Source of the DNA: Pseudomonas sp. F(2018)
GTDB taxonomy: Bacteria; Pseudomonadota; Gammaproteobacteria; Pseudomonadales; Pseudomonadaceae
Direction: 5' to 3'
NCBI RefSeq assembly: GCF_005508865.1
Contig: NZ_SCOM01000001.1
Location: 496,001-560,000, forward strand
Length of the DNA: 64,000 nucleotides
The notes beneath the pieces are model-generated. The model was given only the letters and a program-made list of their open reading frames with translations. It had not been told where the DNA came from and did not search any database. Position 1 is the stretch's first letter. Each line of letters opens with the position of its first letter. The translations under genes and the position numbers were made by a program. Positions 37,009-47,425 of this stretch are shown piece after piece.

Positions 37009-38063
37009 CCGAGCTGGACCTGCTGGGCCCGCGCGCCCATGGCGAGGCCTGTGGCCAGGCCGTGCTCAAGGCCACCGCCGAGGACTTCCAGGTCGACGAG
37101 GTGCTGGACATTCCGTTGTCCGGCACTGGTGAGCATCTGTGGCTGTGGGTGGAGAAGCGCGGCCTCAACACCGAGGAGGCGGCGCGCCGCCTGGCTCGTG
37201 CGGCTGGGGTGTCGCAGCGCAATATCAGCTACGCCGGACTGAAGGATCGCCAGGCGCTGACCCGCCAGTGGTTCAGCCTGCACCTGCCGGGCAAGGCCGA
37301 TCCCGATCTGTCCGCCGCCGAGGGCGAGACCCTGGCCATCCTCAAGAGGGTGCGTCACTCGCGCAAACTGCAGCGCGGCGCACATTCGGCCAACGGCTTC
37401 ACCCTGCGCCTGACCGGCCTCAAGGCCGATCGCGAGGCGCTGGAGCAGCGCCTGCAACGTATCCGCGAGCAGGGCGTACCCAACTACTACGGCCTGCAGC
37501 GCTTTGGCTGGCAGGGTGGCAACGTGGCCGATGCACGTGCTTTCGCCGAGCGCAGCGAGCTGCCGGAGCAGCGCAATACCCGTTCGCGCCTGCTCTCATC
37601 GGCGCGCAGCTATCTGTTCAACCGCGCCCTGGCGGCGCGCGTGGCCGATGGCAGCTGGAATCGTGCGCGGATCGGCGACCTGCTGGCCTTCACCGACAGT
37701 CGCAGCTTCTTTATGGCCGGCGAGGCTGAGACTAGGGATCCGCGCCTGGCCATTCTCGATCTGCATCCGACCGGCCCGCTGTGGGGCGAAGGTGCATCGT
37801 CGGCCGAGGGCGCCGCACAGGAGTTGGAGCAAGAGCTGGCCGCCGCCGATCCAGCGTTGATCGCCTGGCTGGCGAAGGCGGGCATGGCGCACGAACGGCG
37901 CATCCTGCGCCTCCCCATCGCCGATCTGACGTGGCATTATCCGGAGCCTGAGATAGTGCAACTGCAATTCGTCCTGCCGGCCGGATGCTTCGCCACCGCG
38001 GTGGTGCGCGAACTGGTCGATCTGCTGCCGGCGGGGCACACGGACTCCCCATGCGAATTCTGA
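37005..38063 (+). CDS. truD: tRNA pseudouridine(13) synthase
   Basis: The 352-residue enzyme modifies U13 of tRNA(Glu). The TruD signature with catalytic Asp is [17 protein letters not shown], and the second motif is [14 protein letters not shown]. It has the usual insertion domain. It overlaps ispF by 4 and surE by 13 bases, part of the conserved ispF-truD-surE-pcm-nlpD-rpoS string. Confidence 0.96.
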   Translation: MTELDLLGPRAHGEACGQAVLKATAEDFQVDEVLDIPLSGTGEHLWLWVEKRGLNTEEAARRLARAAGVSQRNISYAGLKDRQALTRQWFSLHLPGKADPDLSAAEGETLAILKRVRHSRKLQRGAHSANGFTLRLTGLKADREALEQRLQRIREQGVPNYYGLQRFGWQGGNVADARAFAERSELPEQRNTRSRLLSSARSYLFNRALAARVADGSWNRARIGDLLAFTDSRSFFMAGEAETRDPRLAILDLHPTGPLWGEGASSAEGAAQELEQELAAADPALIAWLAKAGMAHERRILRLPIADLTWHYPEPEIVQLQFVLPAGCFATAVVRELVDLLPAGHTDSPCEF

Positions 38064-38800
38064 TCTCCAACGACGACGGCGTGATGGCACCCGGTATCGC
38101 CGCGCTGCATGGCGCGCTGCAGGACTATGCCGAGTGCACCATCGTCGCGCCCACCGAAGACAAGAGCGGTGCCAGCAGCTCGCTGACCCTGGATCGGCCG
38201 CTGCATCCGGCGACCATGCCCAACGGCTACATCGGCCTCAACGGCACGCCGACCGATTGCGTGCACCTGGGCCTCAACGGCCTGCTGGAGCAGGTGCCGG
38301 ACATGGTGGTGTCGGGCATCAACCTGGGCGCCAACCTGGGTGACGACGTGCTGTATTCCGGCACCGTCGCCGCGGCGCTGGAAGGGCGTTTCCTGGCCAA
38401 GCCGGCCTTCGCCTTCTCGCTGGTATCGCGGCGCACCGACAATCTGGCCACTGCCGCCTACTTCGCGCGCAAGCTGGTGGAGGCGCACGAGCGGCTCGAC
38501 CTGCCGCCGCGCACCGTGCTCAACGTCAACGTACCGAACCTGCCGCTGGAGCATATCCGCGGCATCCAGCTGACCCGCCTGGGCCATCGCGCCCGCGCCG
38601 CCGCGCCGGTGAAGATGGTCAATCCGCGCGGCAAGGAAGGCTACTGGATCTCCGTCTCCGGCGATGCCGAGGACGGTGGGCCGGGTACCGACTTTCATGC
38701 CGTGATGCAGGGCTATGTGTCGATCACCCCGCTGCAGCTCGATCGCACCCTGCACGAGGCGTTCGAGGGTATCGGCAGCTGGCTGGAGGGACTGGTCTGA
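38051..38800 (+). CDS. surE: 5'/3'-nucleotidase SurE
   Basis: The 249-residue metal-dependent phosphatase acts on nucleoside monophosphates and is associated with stationary-phase survival. The metal site is formed by [14 protein letters not shown] (Asp-Asp), the Ser in [10 protein letters not shown] and the Asn in [21 protein letters not shown] 38051 lies within truD; its stop shares one base with the pcm start (TGATG). Confidence 0.97.
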   Translation: MRILISNDDGVMAPGIAALHGALQDYAECTIVAPTEDKSGASSSLTLDRPLHPATMPNGYIGLNGTPTDCVHLGLNGLLEQVPDMVVSGINLGANLGDDVLYSGTVAAALEGRFLAKPAFAFSLVSRRTDNLATAAYFARKLVEAHERLDLPPRTVLNVNVPNLPLEHIRGIQLTRLGHRARAAAPVKMVNPRGKEGYWISVSGDAEDGGPGTDFHAVMQGYVSITPLQLDRTLHEAFEGIGSWLEGLV

Positions 38801-39474
38801 TGCGCGGCCAGGATCATCTGCAGCGCCAGGGCGTCGGCATGACTTCGCAGCGCACCCGCGAGCGTCTGATCGAGCGACTGTACGAGGAAGGCCTGTCCAA
38901 CCCGCACGTACTGGAAGTCATCCGCCGCACGCCGCGTCACCTGTTCGTCGACGAGGCGCTGGCCCATCGGGCCTACGAGGACACCGCGCTACCCATCGGC
39001 CACAACCAGACCATTTCCCAGCCTTATATAGTCGGGCGTATGACCGAGCTGCTGCTGGCCGGCGGCCCGCTGGACAAGGTGCTGGAGATCGGCACCGGCT
39101 CCGGCTACCAGACCGCCGTACTGGCGCAGCTGGTGGAGCGGGTGTTCTCGGTGGAGCGCATCCAGTCCCTGCAGGACCGCGCCAAGGAGCGCCTGGTCGA
39201 GCTCAAGCTGCGCAACGTGGTGTTCCGCTGGGGCGATGGCTGGGAAGGCTGGAACGCCCTAGGCCCGTACAACGGCATCATCGTTACCGCCGCTGCCGCC
39301 GAAGTGCCACAGGCGCTGCTGGATCAGCTGGCCGTTGGTGGCCGCCTGGTCATCCCGGTTGGCGCCGGGGAAACCCAGGAGCTGCTGCTGATCGTGCGCG
39401 AGGAGGACGGCTATTCCCGTCACGTGCTCGACCTGGTGCGCTTCGTGCCGCTGCTCAACGGCCCGCTGGCCTGA
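38800..39474 (+). CDS. pcm: Protein-L-isoaspartate O-methyltransferase
   Basis: The 224-residue SAM-dependent methyltransferase repairs isoaspartyl residues. The SAM motif is [17 protein letters not shown] and the family segment [19 protein letters not shown] is intact. ATG 38800 has GGAGGG nine bases upstream and couples to surE. The shorter start at ATG 38839 ([10 protein letters not shown]) gives 211 residues, the form I recall for P. aeruginosa; the choice is uncertain. Confidence 0.95.
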   Translation: MRGQDHLQRQGVGMTSQRTRERLIERLYEEGLSNPHVLEVIRRTPRHLFVDEALAHRAYEDTALPIGHNQTISQPYIVGRMTELLLAGGPLDKVLEIGTGSGYQTAVLAQLVERVFSVERIQSLQDRAKERLVELKLRNVVFRWGDGWEGWNALGPYNGIIVTAAAAEVPQALLDQLAVGGRLVIPVGAGETQELLLIVREEDGYSRHVLDLVRFVPLLNGPLA

Positions 39475-39585
39475 GGCTCGACACGTTGTTGCGGCACAGT
39501 GCCAGCGCCAATGCTGGCGATGCCGGATAATTCCGGCACAATGCGCGACATCTATCTACAAGAAACACCGGCAGGGGAGCACGGG

Positions 39586-40488
39586 GTGAGTCTCACGAGC
39601 GGACAGCAGCGAAAGCGCCTGGCAGGCTTCGGCCTGGGGGTAGCAGTCTTCGCAGCAATACTGTCGGGCTGCAGCAGCTCGCCTTCTTCATCGCCACAGG
39701 TGGTGGATCGTACCCATGGCGGCGGAAGCGCCGCGCCGGCGCGCCCGCAGGCTACTGCTGGCCAGTACGTGGTGCAGCGCGGCGACACTCTCTATTCGAT
39801 TGCCTTCCGCTTCGGCTGGGACTGGAAAGCCCTGGCCGCCCGCAACAATATTCCCGCGCCCTATACGATCCGGCCCGGACAGCGTGTGCGCTTCGATCTG
39901 CCGCAGCAGGGCGGTGCGCCAGTGGTGGCGCAGCCGAGCCGGCCGCCGGTGACCAGTGTGCCCAGCACGCCGCCGCAGACTGCCTCGCGCCCGCCGGTTG
40001 TGTCGCAGCCTCCAGTAGTGGCGCCGTCCCAGTCGCCGCAACCGGTCAGCCAACCCGCGGTTGCTACCAGCAGCACACCGGCGACGGCTGGCAAGGTGCA
40101 GCAGGTACCGCGCTCGGCGAAGGGCTGGGCCTGGCCATCCAGCGGTGTTCTGGTCGGCAAGTTCTCGTCAAACGGCAGTTTGAATAAAGGAATTGATATC
40201 GCTGGTGAATTGGGCCAGCCTGTTTTAGCTGCGTCTGATGGTTCCGTTGTGTACGCCGGAAGTGGTTTACGGGGCTACGGCGAACTGGTGATCATCAAAC
40301 ACAGCGATGCCTACGTAAGCGCCTACGGACATAACCGCAGGTTGCTGGTGCGGGAGGGACAGCAGGTCAAAGTCGGACAGCATATCGCCGAAATGGGATC
40401 CACGGGCACTGATCGGGTGAAGCTCCATTTTGAGATTCGCCGCCAGGGAAAACCGGTAGACCCCCTGCAATATCTGCCTCGCCGCTGA
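39586..40488 (+). CDS. nlpD: LysM/M23 murein hydrolase activator lipoprotein (NlpD-like)
   Basis: The 300-residue lipoprotein has a lipobox LSGC (Cys around 28), a LysM domain (YVVQRGDTLYSIAFRFGWDW), a Pro/Ser/Gln-rich linker and a C-terminal M23/LytM domain (NKGIDIAGELGQPVLAASDG, HNRRLLVREGQQV, LHFEIRRQGKPVDPL). The usual HxxxD zinc ligands are altered (NKGIDIA), as in non-catalytic NlpD proteins that activate amidases. GTG 39586 with AGGGGAG upstream gives a proper signal peptide. The rpoS promoter normally lies in this gene. Confidence 0.92.
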   Translation: MSLTSGQQRKRLAGFGLGVAVFAAILSGCSSSPSSSPQVVDRTHGGGSAAPARPQATAGQYVVQRGDTLYSIAFRFGWDWKALAARNNIPAPYTIRPGQRVRFDLPQQGGAPVVAQPSRPPVTSVPSTPPQTASRPPVVSQPPVVAPSQSPQPVSQPAVATSSTPATAGKVQQVPRSAKGWAWPSSGVLVGKFSSNGSLNKGIDIAGELGQPVLAASDGSVVYAGSGLRGYGELVIIKHSDAYVSAYGHNRRLLVREGQQVKVGQHIAEMGSTGTDRVKLHFEIRRQGKPVDPLQYLPRR

Positions 40489-40685
40489 CTCTGCAACCAG
40501 CCTGTTCCATGCGTGGGAGGAGCAGGCTTTGGTGTTACCAGGGAGTCATCCAGCTATTTCATCAGGTGCGCAATGATCGGCGGCAGGTTAGCTTTGTGCT
40601 GACTTGGGGGGCCGGTTCTCCCTGATGCGAAACTGGATTGGGTGCCGCCAAGGCTTGTTGTCGAACTCAGCATAGGACAACAACA

Positions 40686-41690
40686 ATGGCACTCAGCAAA
40701 GAAGCGCCGGAGTTTGACGTCGACGATGAGGTTCTCCTGATGGAGCCCGGCATCGTCCTGGAAGACATGACAGAGGAAGCCGAGCTGTCTCTTTCCAGCG
40801 CCAAATCCAAGAACTCGACCACTACTCTCAAACAGCACAAGTACATCGACTATACCCGGGCGCTCGACGCGACCCAGCTGTACCTCAACGAGATAGGTTT
40901 CTCCCCCCTGCTGACCCCTCAGGAAGAAGTGCACTTCGCGCGCCTTGCGCAGAAGGGCGACCCTGCCGGGCGCAAGCGCATGATCGAAAGCAACCTGCGC
41001 CTGGTGGTGAAAATCGCCCGACGCTACGTCAATCGCGGACTCTCCCTGCTGGATCTGATCGAAGAGGGCAACCTCGGCCTGATCCGCGCGGTGGAGAAGT
41101 TTGATCCCGAGCGCGGTTTCCGCTTCTCCACCTACGCCACTTGGTGGATTCGTCAGACCATCGAGCGGGCGATCATGAACCAGACCCGCACGATTCGCTT
41201 GCCGATTCATGTGGTGAAGGAGCTTAACGTCTATCTGCGCGCCGCTCGCGAGCTGACCCAGAAACTGGATCACGAGCCCTCGGCCGAAGAGATCGCCAAT
41301 CTGCTGGAGAAACCGGTGGATGAGGTCAAGCGCATGCTTGGCCTCAACGAGCGAGTCACTTCGGTAGATGTGTCTCTGGGGCCGGACTCGGACAAGACCT
41401 TGCTCGATACCCTCACCGATGACCGCCCCAGCGATCCTTGCGATCTGCTGCAGGACGATGATCTGTCCGAGAGCATCGATCAGTGGCTGTCCGAACTGAC
41501 CGACAAGCAACGCGAAGTGGTGGTGCGGCGTTTCGGTCTGCGCGGCCATGAGAGCTGCACGCTGGAGGAAGTCGGCCAGGAAATCGGTCTGACTCGCGAG
41601 CGGGTACGGCAGATCCAGGTCGAAGCGCTCAAGCGCCTGCGCGAGATCTTGGAGAAGAACGGCCTGTCCAGCGACGCTTTGTTCCAATAG
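40686..41690 (+). CDS. rpoS: RNA polymerase sigma factor RpoS
   Basis: This 334-residue stationary-phase sigma factor has region 1.2 ([21 protein letters not shown]), region 2 ([37 protein letters not shown]), region 3 and a region 4 helix-turn-helix ([20 protein letters not shown]). AGGA lies 10 bases upstream of ATG 40686. It is followed by a terminator and then rsmZ, the usual Pseudomonas order. Confidence 0.98.
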   Translation: MALSKEAPEFDVDDEVLLMEPGIVLEDMTEEAELSLSSAKSKNSTTTLKQHKYIDYTRALDATQLYLNEIGFSPLLTPQEEVHFARLAQKGDPAGRKRMIESNLRLVVKIARRYVNRGLSLLDLIEEGNLGLIRAVEKFDPERGFRFSTYATWWIRQTIERAIMNQTRTIRLPIHVVKELNVYLRAARELTQKLDHEPSAEEIANLLEKPVDEVKRMLGLNERVTSVDVSLGPDSDKTLLDTLTDDRPSDPCDLLQDDDLSESIDQWLSELTDKQREVVVRRFGLRGHESCTLEEVGQEIGLTRERVRQIQVEALKRLREILEKNGLSSDALFQ

Positions 41691-41716
41691 CTCAGCGAAG
41701 CGGATTGCTCCACCAG

Positions 41717-41742
41717 AAAGCCCGGCACCAGCCGGGCTTTTT
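41717..41742 (+). terminator. Rho-independent terminator of rpoS
   Basis: The stem AAAGCCCGGC / GCCGGGCTTT with loop ACCA and five Ts lies 27 bases after the rpoS stop. Confidence 0.93.
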
Positions 41743-41754
41743 ATTGCTCGCCCA

Positions 41755-41772
41755 TGTAAGTTATTGCTTACA
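41755..41772 (+). promoter_or_regulatory. GacA upstream activating sequence
   Basis: TGTAAGTTATTGCTTACA is a perfect match to the GacA box TGTAAG-N6-CTTACA with the internal AT. It lies about 170 bases upstream of the inferred rsmZ start, the spacing typical of rsmY/rsmZ promoters. A half-site CTTGTAAG follows at 41777-41784. Confidence 0.93.
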
Positions 41773-41944
41773 TGGCTTGTAAGAGATCGCAGGAAAAATG
41801 CATTGGTTGCGATGCATTCTTATCTGTAGATTTTAAGTAAGTACATGATTTTAAAGTGCTTATTATCGGATGTCGGGCCGTGGCTGGGGTGTTCGCTGGC
41901 CGAGGAAGGCCTTGTTCGGCCGCGGCGAAACGCTAATATGAAGC

Positions 41945-42079
41945 CGTGCCTAGGGAGAAGGCACGGGAGCCAGGACGGCGACCAGGGAGCCACTGCAGGA
42001 TGCAGTTCATCAGGATGATGAAAGGATTCTCAGGGAGTAGGGAAGAAAGAGCGGGCGGCTAATCACCGCCCCTTTTTTT
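41945..42079 (+). ncRNA. rsmZ: Small regulatory RNA RsmZ
   Basis: About 135 bases between rpoS and fdxA carry many GGA motifs, several displayed in hairpin loops, for example CGTGCC-TAGGGAGAA-GGCACG at the 5' end. Others are in GGGAGCCAGGA, CCAGGGAG, GCAGGATGC, CAGGAT and CAGGGAGTAGGGAAG. The terminator GGGCGG...CCGCCC plus seven Ts ends it. A -10-like TAATAT (41933-41938) precedes the inferred start. Location, GacA box and GGA repeats identify RsmZ, which titrates RsmA/CsrA. The exact 5' end is inferred. Confidence 0.92.
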
Positions 42080-42101
42080 GCCTGGAGAAAAGGCAGAAAC
42101 G

Positions 42102-42128
42102 AAAAGGCCCGCATGCAGCGGGCCTTTT
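42102..42128 (-). terminator. Rho-independent terminator of fdxA
   Basis: The stem AAAAGGCCCGC / GCGGGCCTTTT with loop ATGCA lies 13 bases beyond the fdxA stop codon on the minus strand and gives a T tract in that direction. Confidence 0.9.
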
Positions 42129-42140
42129 GCGTTCTGGGGC

Positions 42141-42464
42141 TTAGCGCTCCAGTTGCGGCAGCTTGTCCTTCACGCCATCCCATTCCTCGGCGTCCGGCAG
42201 CGCTTCCTTTCTCTCGGTGATGTTCGGCCAGACTTCCGCCAGCTCGGCGTTGAGCTCGATGAACTCCTGCATGTTCTCCGGTACTTCGTCCTCGGAGAAG
42301 ATGGCCTGGGCCGGGCACTCTGGCTCGCACAGGGCACAGTCGATGCACTCGTCCGGATGGATCACCAGAAAGTTCGGGCCTTCATAGAAGCAGTCCACCG
42401 GGCAGACTTCCACGCAGTCGGTGTATTTGCACTTGATGCAGTTGTCGGTAACGACGAAGGTCAT
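42141..42464 (-). CDS. fdxA: Ferredoxin I (3Fe-4S/4Fe-4S)
   Basis: The 107-residue seven-/eight-iron ferredoxin has the Azotobacter FdI-type start [20 protein letters not shown]. The cluster ligands are [17 protein letters not shown] and [12 protein letters not shown], and a C-terminal acidic extension follows. It transfers electrons in the cytosol. GAGGAGA lies upstream of ATG 42464. It is located between rsmZ and mutS as in P. aeruginosa. Confidence 0.96.
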   Translation of the reverse strand: MTFVVTDNCIKCKYTDCVEVCPVDCFYEGPNFLVIHPDECIDCALCEPECPAQAIFSEDEVPENMQEFIELNAELAEVWPNITERKEALPDAEEWDGVKDKLPQLER

Positions 42465-42600
42465 CTCTGATTCTCTCCTCGGGCGGCGGCCTGACCCAAT
42501 CTGTGCGGGTTTGCAGGCGCTCGGTATTGGCCGCGGCTCAGGCTGTAAACCGGGCAGTCGTAAAAATGCGCGCGATTCTATCAGCTTGAGCCGGCTGGCG

Positions 42601-45168
42601 TTAGCTGCGCGTCTTCCATGTATATATCAGCTCCAGGGCGCGGCGCGGTGTCAGATCATCGGGATTGATCTTGCCCAATTCCTCCAGAACCGGGTGGGGC
42701 AGGGCGGCGAACATGTCGCTCTGCAGCGGTGTGCCGGGTTGGCCTGGTTCGCTGCGCGGTAATTCATGGGGCAGGCTGGTGGTTTCCAGACGGGCCAGAT
42801 GCTGGCGGGCGCGCTGGATCACCGGGCCGGGTACACCGGCCAGTTGCGCCACCGCCAGGCCGTAGCTCTGGCTGGCCGGGCCAGGCAATACATGGTGGAG
42901 GAAGACGATGCGCTCGTTGTGCTCGGTGGCGTTGAGGTGCACGTTGGCCACCACCGGCTCGCTCTCCGGCAGCACGGTCAGCTCGAAGTAGTGAGTGGCA
43001 AACAGCGTCCAGGCGCGCAATTTGGCCAGGTGCTCGGCGGCCGACCAGGCTAGCGACAGGCCGTCGAAGGTGCTGGTGCCGCGGCCTACCTCGTCCATCA
43101 GCACCAGGCTGCGGTCGGTGGCGTTGTGCAGGATGTTGGCGGTCTCGCTCATCTCCACCATGAAGGTCGAGCGGCCGCCGGCCAGGTCGTCGCTGGAGCC
43201 GATACGGGTGAAGATGCGGTCGACCAGCGACAGCTCGCAAGCGGCCGCGGGCACGTAGCTGCCGATATGGGCCAGCAGCACGATCAGCGCGGTCTGGCGC
43301 ATGTAGGTGGACTTACCGCCCATGTTCGGGCCGGTGATGATCAGCATGCGGGTGCCGTCGTCGAGGCCGAGGTCGTTGGCGACGAACGGCGTCTCCAGCA
43401 CCTGCTCGACCACCGGGTGGCGGCCCTGGTCGATGCGCATGCAGGGCTCGTCGACGAAGCGCGGGCGGTTCAGGTCGAGGTTCAGCGCGCGTTCGGCCAG
43501 GTTGGCCAGCACGTCCAGCTCGGCCAGCGCGCCGGCGGTGTCCTGCAGTGGCGCCAGTTGGGCGATCAGCAGTTCCAGCAGCTCCTCATAGAGCTGCTTT
43601 TCGCGGGCCAGGGCGCGGCTCTTGGCCGACAGCGCCTTGTCCTCGAAGGTCTTCAGTTCCGGGGTGATGAAGCGCTCGGCGCCCTTCAGGGTCTGCCGGC
43701 GGATGTAATCGGCTGGGGCCGACTCGGCCTGCTTGCTCGGCAGCTCGATGAAGTAGCCATGCACGCGGTTGTAGCCGACCTTGAGGTTGGCCAGACCTGT
43801 GCGCTCCTTTTCGCGCGCCTCGAGGTCCATCAGGTACTGGCCGGCGTTCTCGCTGATCGACTGCAGCTCGTCCAGCTCGGGGTCGTAGCCGGTCTTGAGC
43901 ACGCCGCCGTCGCGGATCACTGCCGGCGGGTTGTCGATGATGGCGCGGGCCAGCAGATCGGCCAGTTCCGGGTAGGTGCGGATGTTCACCGCCAGTTCGG
44001 CCAGGTGCGGGGCGTCCAGCTCGGCCATTGCCCCCTGCAGTTGCGGTAGGGCGGCGAGGGCATCACGCAGGCGCGCCAGGTCGCGCGGGCGGGCGTTGCG
44101 CAGGCCGATACGGGCGAGGATACGCTCGACGTCGCCGATGTCCTTGAGCTGCGGCTGCAGCAGTTCGAAACGGTAGCGGTCGAGTAGGCAGGCGATGGCC
44201 TCCTGGCGCGCCTCCAGCACGGAGCGGTCGCGCAGCGGGCGGTTCAGCCAGCGGGTCAGCAGGCGTGAGCCCATGGCGGTCTGGCAGCGGTCGACCACCG
44301 ACTGCAAGGTGTTGTCGCGGCCGCCAGCGAGGTTGGTGTCCAGCTCCAGGTTACGGCGACTGGCACCGTCGAGGATTACGGTGTCGTCCAGGCGCTCGTG
44401 GCGCAGATTGCGCAGGTGCGGCAGGGCGGTGCGCTGGGTCTCCTTGGCGTACACCAGCAAACAGCCGGCGGCGCCGATGGCCAGGGTCAGGCCCTCGCAG
44501 CCGAAGCCCTTGAGATCCTGCACGCCGAACTGTTGGCACAGGCTCTTGCGCGCGCTGTCGCGCTCGAAGTCCCAGGGCGCACGACGACGTACGCCACGGC
44601 GCTTCTCGATTGGCAGACCCTGGGGCCAGTCATCGGGAATCAGCAGCTCGGCCGGGCTCAGGCGCTCCAGTTCGGCCAGCAGGTTCTCCCAGCCTTTCAT
44701 CTCCTGCACGCTGAAGCGGCCGCTGGTGATATCCAGCACGGCCAGGCCGAACAGCTTCTCGTCACCGAGGATGGCGCCGACCAGGTTGTCGCGGCGCTCA
44801 TCGAGGAAGGCCTCGTCGCTGATGGTGCCGGGGGTGATGATACGCACCACCTGGCGCTCCACCGGGCCCTTGCTGGTGGCCGGGTCGCCGATCTGCTCGC
44901 AGATCGCCACCGCCTCGCCGAACTTCACCAGGCGCGCCAGGTAGCCCTCGGCCGAGTGGAAGGGGATGCCGGCCATGGGGATGGCCTGGCCGGCCGACTG
45001 GCCGCGGGCGGTGAGGGTGATGTCGAGCAGCGCCGCGGCCTTCTTGGCGTCCTCGTAGAACAGCTCGTAGAAGTCGCCCATGCGGTAGAACATCAGCATG
45101 TCCGGGTGCTGGTTCTTCAGCTTCCAGTACTGCTGCATCATCGGTGTGTGGGCTGACAAATCGCTCAT
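42601..45168 (-). CDS. mutS: DNA mismatch repair protein MutS
   Basis: The 855-residue mismatch-recognition ATPase begins [20 protein letters not shown]. The mismatch-contact motif is [12 protein letters not shown] (Phe-x-Glu), Walker A is [14 protein letters not shown], the signature region is [14 protein letters not shown], and Walker B is [16 protein letters not shown]. Length is full. It is divergent from pncC across 75 bases. Confidence 0.98.
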   Translation of the reverse strand: MSDLSAHTPMMQQYWKLKNQHPDMLMFYRMGDFYELFYEDAKKAAALLDITLTARGQSAGQAIPMAGIPFHSAEGYLARLVKFGEAVAICEQIGDPATSKGPVERQVVRIITPGTISDEAFLDERRDNLVGAILGDEKLFGLAVLDITSGRFSVQEMKGWENLLAELERLSPAELLIPDDWPQGLPIEKRRGVRRRAPWDFERDSARKSLCQQFGVQDLKGFGCEGLTLAIGAAGCLLVYAKETQRTALPHLRNLRHERLDDTVILDGASRRNLELDTNLAGGRDNTLQSVVDRCQTAMGSRLLTRWLNRPLRDRSVLEARQEAIACLLDRYRFELLQPQLKDIGDVERILARIGLRNARPRDLARLRDALAALPQLQGAMAELDAPHLAELAVNIRTYPELADLLARAIIDNPPAVIRDGGVLKTGYDPELDELQSISENAGQYLMDLEAREKERTGLANLKVGYNRVHGYFIELPSKQAESAPADYIRRQTLKGAERFITPELKTFEDKALSAKSRALAREKQLYEELLELLIAQLAPLQDTAGALAELDVLANLAERALNLDLNRPRFVDEPCMRIDQGRHPVVEQVLETPFVANDLGLDDGTRMLIITGPNMGGKSTYMRQTALIVLLAHIGSYVPAAACELSLVDRIFTRIGSSDDLAGGRSTFMVEMSETANILHNATDRSLVLMDEVGRGTSTFDGLSLAWSAAEHLAKLRAWTLFATHYFELTVLPESEPVVANVHLNATEHNERIVFLHHVLPGPASQSYGLAVAQLAGVPGPVIQRARQHLARLETTSLPHELPRSEPGQPGTPLQSDMFAALPHPVLEELGKINPDDLTPRRALELIYTWKTRS

Positions 45169-45243
45169 GCTGTTCGGTCCGGCTGAAATCGCAAAAGCGC
45201 GTAGTGTAGGGTATCCCCCGCATCTGTTTCATCCGGAGAGCAC

Positions 45244-45747
45244 ATGGATTCCAGCATTACCCTGCAGGCCGAAGCACTCGGTAGTCGGCTCAAGGCGCTC
45301 GGCGCCCAGGTCACTACCGCCGAGTCCTGTACCGGCGGCGGTATCGCCGAGGCGATCACCCGTATTGCCGGCAGTTCGGCCTGGTTCGAGGCGGGCTATA
45401 TCACCTATTCGAATTCACAGAAGACCGCGCAGCTGGACGTATCGGCCGAGCTGTTCGCGCGAGTCGGCGCGGTCAGTCGTGAAGTCGTCGAGGCCATGGT
45501 CAGCGGCGCGCAGCAGCGCAGCGGGGCGCGCTTTGCGGTGGCGGTCAGCGGCATCGCCGGCCCCGCGGGTGGCTCCGCGGAGAAGCCCGTCGGTACGGTA
45601 TGGCTGGCCTGGGGCGACGGTGCAAAGCTGTTTGCCGAGCGCTGCCAGTTCGCCGGTGACCGTGAGGCCGTACGGCGGCAGACGGTGCAATGGGCCCTGG
45701 AGGGATTGCTCCGACTGACGGCGGGAGAAAATCCTGCACAGGGGTAG
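45244..45747 (+). CDS. pncC: Nicotinamide-nucleotide amidohydrolase (CinA C-terminal domain)
   Basis: The 167-residue stand-alone CinA C-terminal domain hydrolyses NMN to nicotinate mononucleotide in pyridine salvage. Motifs are TTAESCTGGGIAEAIT, YSNSQKTAQLDVS and AVSGIAGPAGGSAEKPVGTV. It lies directly upstream of recA, as in most gammaproteobacteria. Confidence 0.95.
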   Translation: MDSSITLQAEALGSRLKALGAQVTTAESCTGGGIAEAITRIAGSSAWFEAGYITYSNSQKTAQLDVSAELFARVGAVSREVVEAMVSGAQQRSGARFAVAVSGIAGPAGGSAEKPVGTVWLAWGDGAKLFAERCQFAGDREAVRRQTVQWALEGLLRLTAGENPAQG

Positions 45748-45774
45748 GCGAGCGACTTGCCTTATGGAATACTA

Positions 45775-45790
45775 CTGTCTACTTATACAG
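45775..45790 (+). promoter_or_regulatory. LexA (SOS) box of recA
   Basis: CTGTCTACTTATACAG fits the CTGT-N8-ACAG consensus exactly. A TTGCCT -35-like element at 45757-45762 places the -10 region inside the box, so LexA binding would block the recA promoter. Confidence 0.93.
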
Positions 45791-45834
45791 TTGTTGGTGA
45801 GCGAACGGCTCCCTTTGATCACGTGAGGATGGAA

Positions 45835-46881
45835 ATGGACGAGAACAAGAAGCGCGCGTTGGCGGCAGCCCTGGGACAGATCGAGAAGCAGTTCGGCAAG
45901 GGTGCCGTGATGCGCATGGGCGACCACGAGCGCCAGGCGATTCCGGCCATTTCCACCGGCTCCCTAGGCCTGGACATCGCGCTCGGCATCGGTGGTCTGC
46001 CGAAGGGCCGTATCGTCGAGATCTACGGTCCGGAATCCTCGGGTAAGACCACTCTGACCCTGTCGGTCATCGCCGAGGCCCAGAAGGCCGGCGCCACCTG
46101 CGCCTTCGTCGACGCCGAACACGCCCTGGACCCGGACTACGCCGGCAAGCTGGGCGTCAATGTCGACGACCTGCTGGTTTCCCAGCCGGATACCGGCGAG
46201 CAGGCCCTGGAAATCACCGACATGCTGGTGCGCTCCAATGCGGTGGACGTGATCATCGTCGACTCCGTGGCCGCCCTGGTGCCCAAGGCCGAGATCGAAG
46301 GCGAGATGGGCGATGCCCACGTCGGCCTGCAGGCTCGCCTGATGAGCCAGGCGCTGCGCAAAATTACCGGCAACATCAAGAACGCCAACTGCCTGGTCAT
46401 CTTCATCAACCAGATCCGCATGAAGATCGGTGTGATGTTCGGCAACCCGGAAACCACCACCGGCGGTAACGCGCTCAAGTTCTACGCCTCCGTGCGCCTG
46501 GACATCCGTCGTACCGGCGCGGTGAAGGAAGGCGACGAGGTGGTCGGCAGCGAGACCCGCGTCAAGGTCGTGAAGAACAAGGTGGCCCCGCCGTTCCGCC
46601 AGGCCGAGTTCCAGATCATGTACGGCAAGGGCATCTACCGCACCGGCGAGATCATCGACCTGGGCGTTCAGCTCGGTCTGGTGGAGAAATCCGGCGCCTG
46701 GTACAGCTACCAGGGCAACAAGATCGGCCAGGGCAAGGCCAATGCCGCCAAGTACCTGGAGGACAATCCGGAAGTGGGCGGTGCCATCGAGAAGATCATC
46801 CGCGAGAAGCTGCTGGTCGACTCCGCTGCCCGTGGTGCGGTCGAGGCGGATGCCGACGAAACGGCCGACCTGGACGCCTGA
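45835..46881 (+). CDS. recA: Recombinase RecA
   Basis: The 348-residue strand-exchange ATPase has Walker [10 protein letters not shown], Walker [11 protein letters not shown], loop L1/L2 region [20 protein letters not shown] and an acidic C-terminus. ATG 45835 ([15 protein letters not shown]) has GTGAGG six bases upstream; the upstream frame is leader. Regulated by LexA at 45775. recX follows. Confidence 0.98.
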   Translation: MDENKKRALAAALGQIEKQFGKGAVMRMGDHERQAIPAISTGSLGLDIALGIGGLPKGRIVEIYGPESSGKTTLTLSVIAEAQKAGATCAFVDAEHALDPDYAGKLGVNVDDLLVSQPDTGEQALEITDMLVRSNAVDVIIVDSVAALVPKAEIEGEMGDAHVGLQARLMSQALRKITGNIKNANCLVIFINQIRMKIGVMFGNPETTTGGNALKFYASVRLDIRRTGAVKEGDEVVGSETRVKVVKNKVAPPFRQAEFQIMYGKGIYRTGEIIDLGVQLGLVEKSGAWYSYQGNKIGQGKANAAKYLEDNPEVGGAIEKIIREKLLVDSAARGAVEADADETADLDA

Positions 46882-46897
46882 TCGGTTCGCCTGAAGC

Positions 46898-47374
46898 ATG
46901 GAACGCTCCGTGAGTGGCATGCTCGATAACCCGGTCGCCGTGCGCCGGGTGGCCATGGACCTGCTGGCGCGGCGCGAACATGGGCGGGTCGAGCTGGTGC
47001 GCAAGCTGCGCCAGCGCGGCGCGCCGCAAGAGCTGATCGACAGCGCCCTCGACCGTCTGACGGAGGAGGGGCTGCTGTCGGAGGCCCGCTATCTGGAGAG
47101 TTTCGTCGCCAGCCGTGGCCGTGCTGGCTACGGCCCCCTGCGCATCCGCGAGGAGCTGGCGCAGCGCGGCCTGCCCAGGCCCGAGATCGAGCAGGCGCTG
47201 AGCGAGACTGGTGTCGATTGGGGCGAGCAGCTGCGTGAGCTGTGGCGGCGCAAGTTCGCCGGCCAACTGCCGGTGGATATGCGCGAGAAGGCCAAGCAGG
47301 CGCGCTTTCTCGCCTACCGTGGTTTTTCCCAGGAGCAGATTGGTCGCCTGCTACGCGGCGCCAGTCTCGACTGA
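46898..47374 (+). CDS. recX: Regulatory protein RecX
   Basis: The 158-residue alpha-helical RecX inhibits or tunes RecA filaments. It has the three-helix repeats typical of the family: [35 protein letters not shown] and [20 protein letters not shown]. Start ATG 46898 is 16 bases after recA; ATG 46919 ([10 protein letters not shown]) would give a 151-residue product close to other pseudomonads. Confidence 0.94.
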   Translation: MERSVSGMLDNPVAVRRVAMDLLARREHGRVELVRKLRQRGAPQELIDSALDRLTEEGLLSEARYLESFVASRGRAGYGPLRIREELAQRGLPRPEIEQALSETGVDWGEQLRELWRRKFAGQLPVDMREKAKQARFLAYRGFSQEQIGRLLRGASLD

Positions 47375-47383
47375 CTTCCCCTT

Positions 47384-47421
47384 GAGCCCGGAGCTTTCCC
47401 CTCTCCGGGCTCCGTTTTTTT
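47384..47421 (+). terminator. Rho-independent terminator of recA-recX
   Basis: The stem GAGCCCGGAG / CTCCGGGCTC with a nine-base loop is followed by eight Ts. It lies just before the 3' end of the convergent LOG-family gene. Confidence 0.92.
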
Positions 47422-47425
47422 CGGT

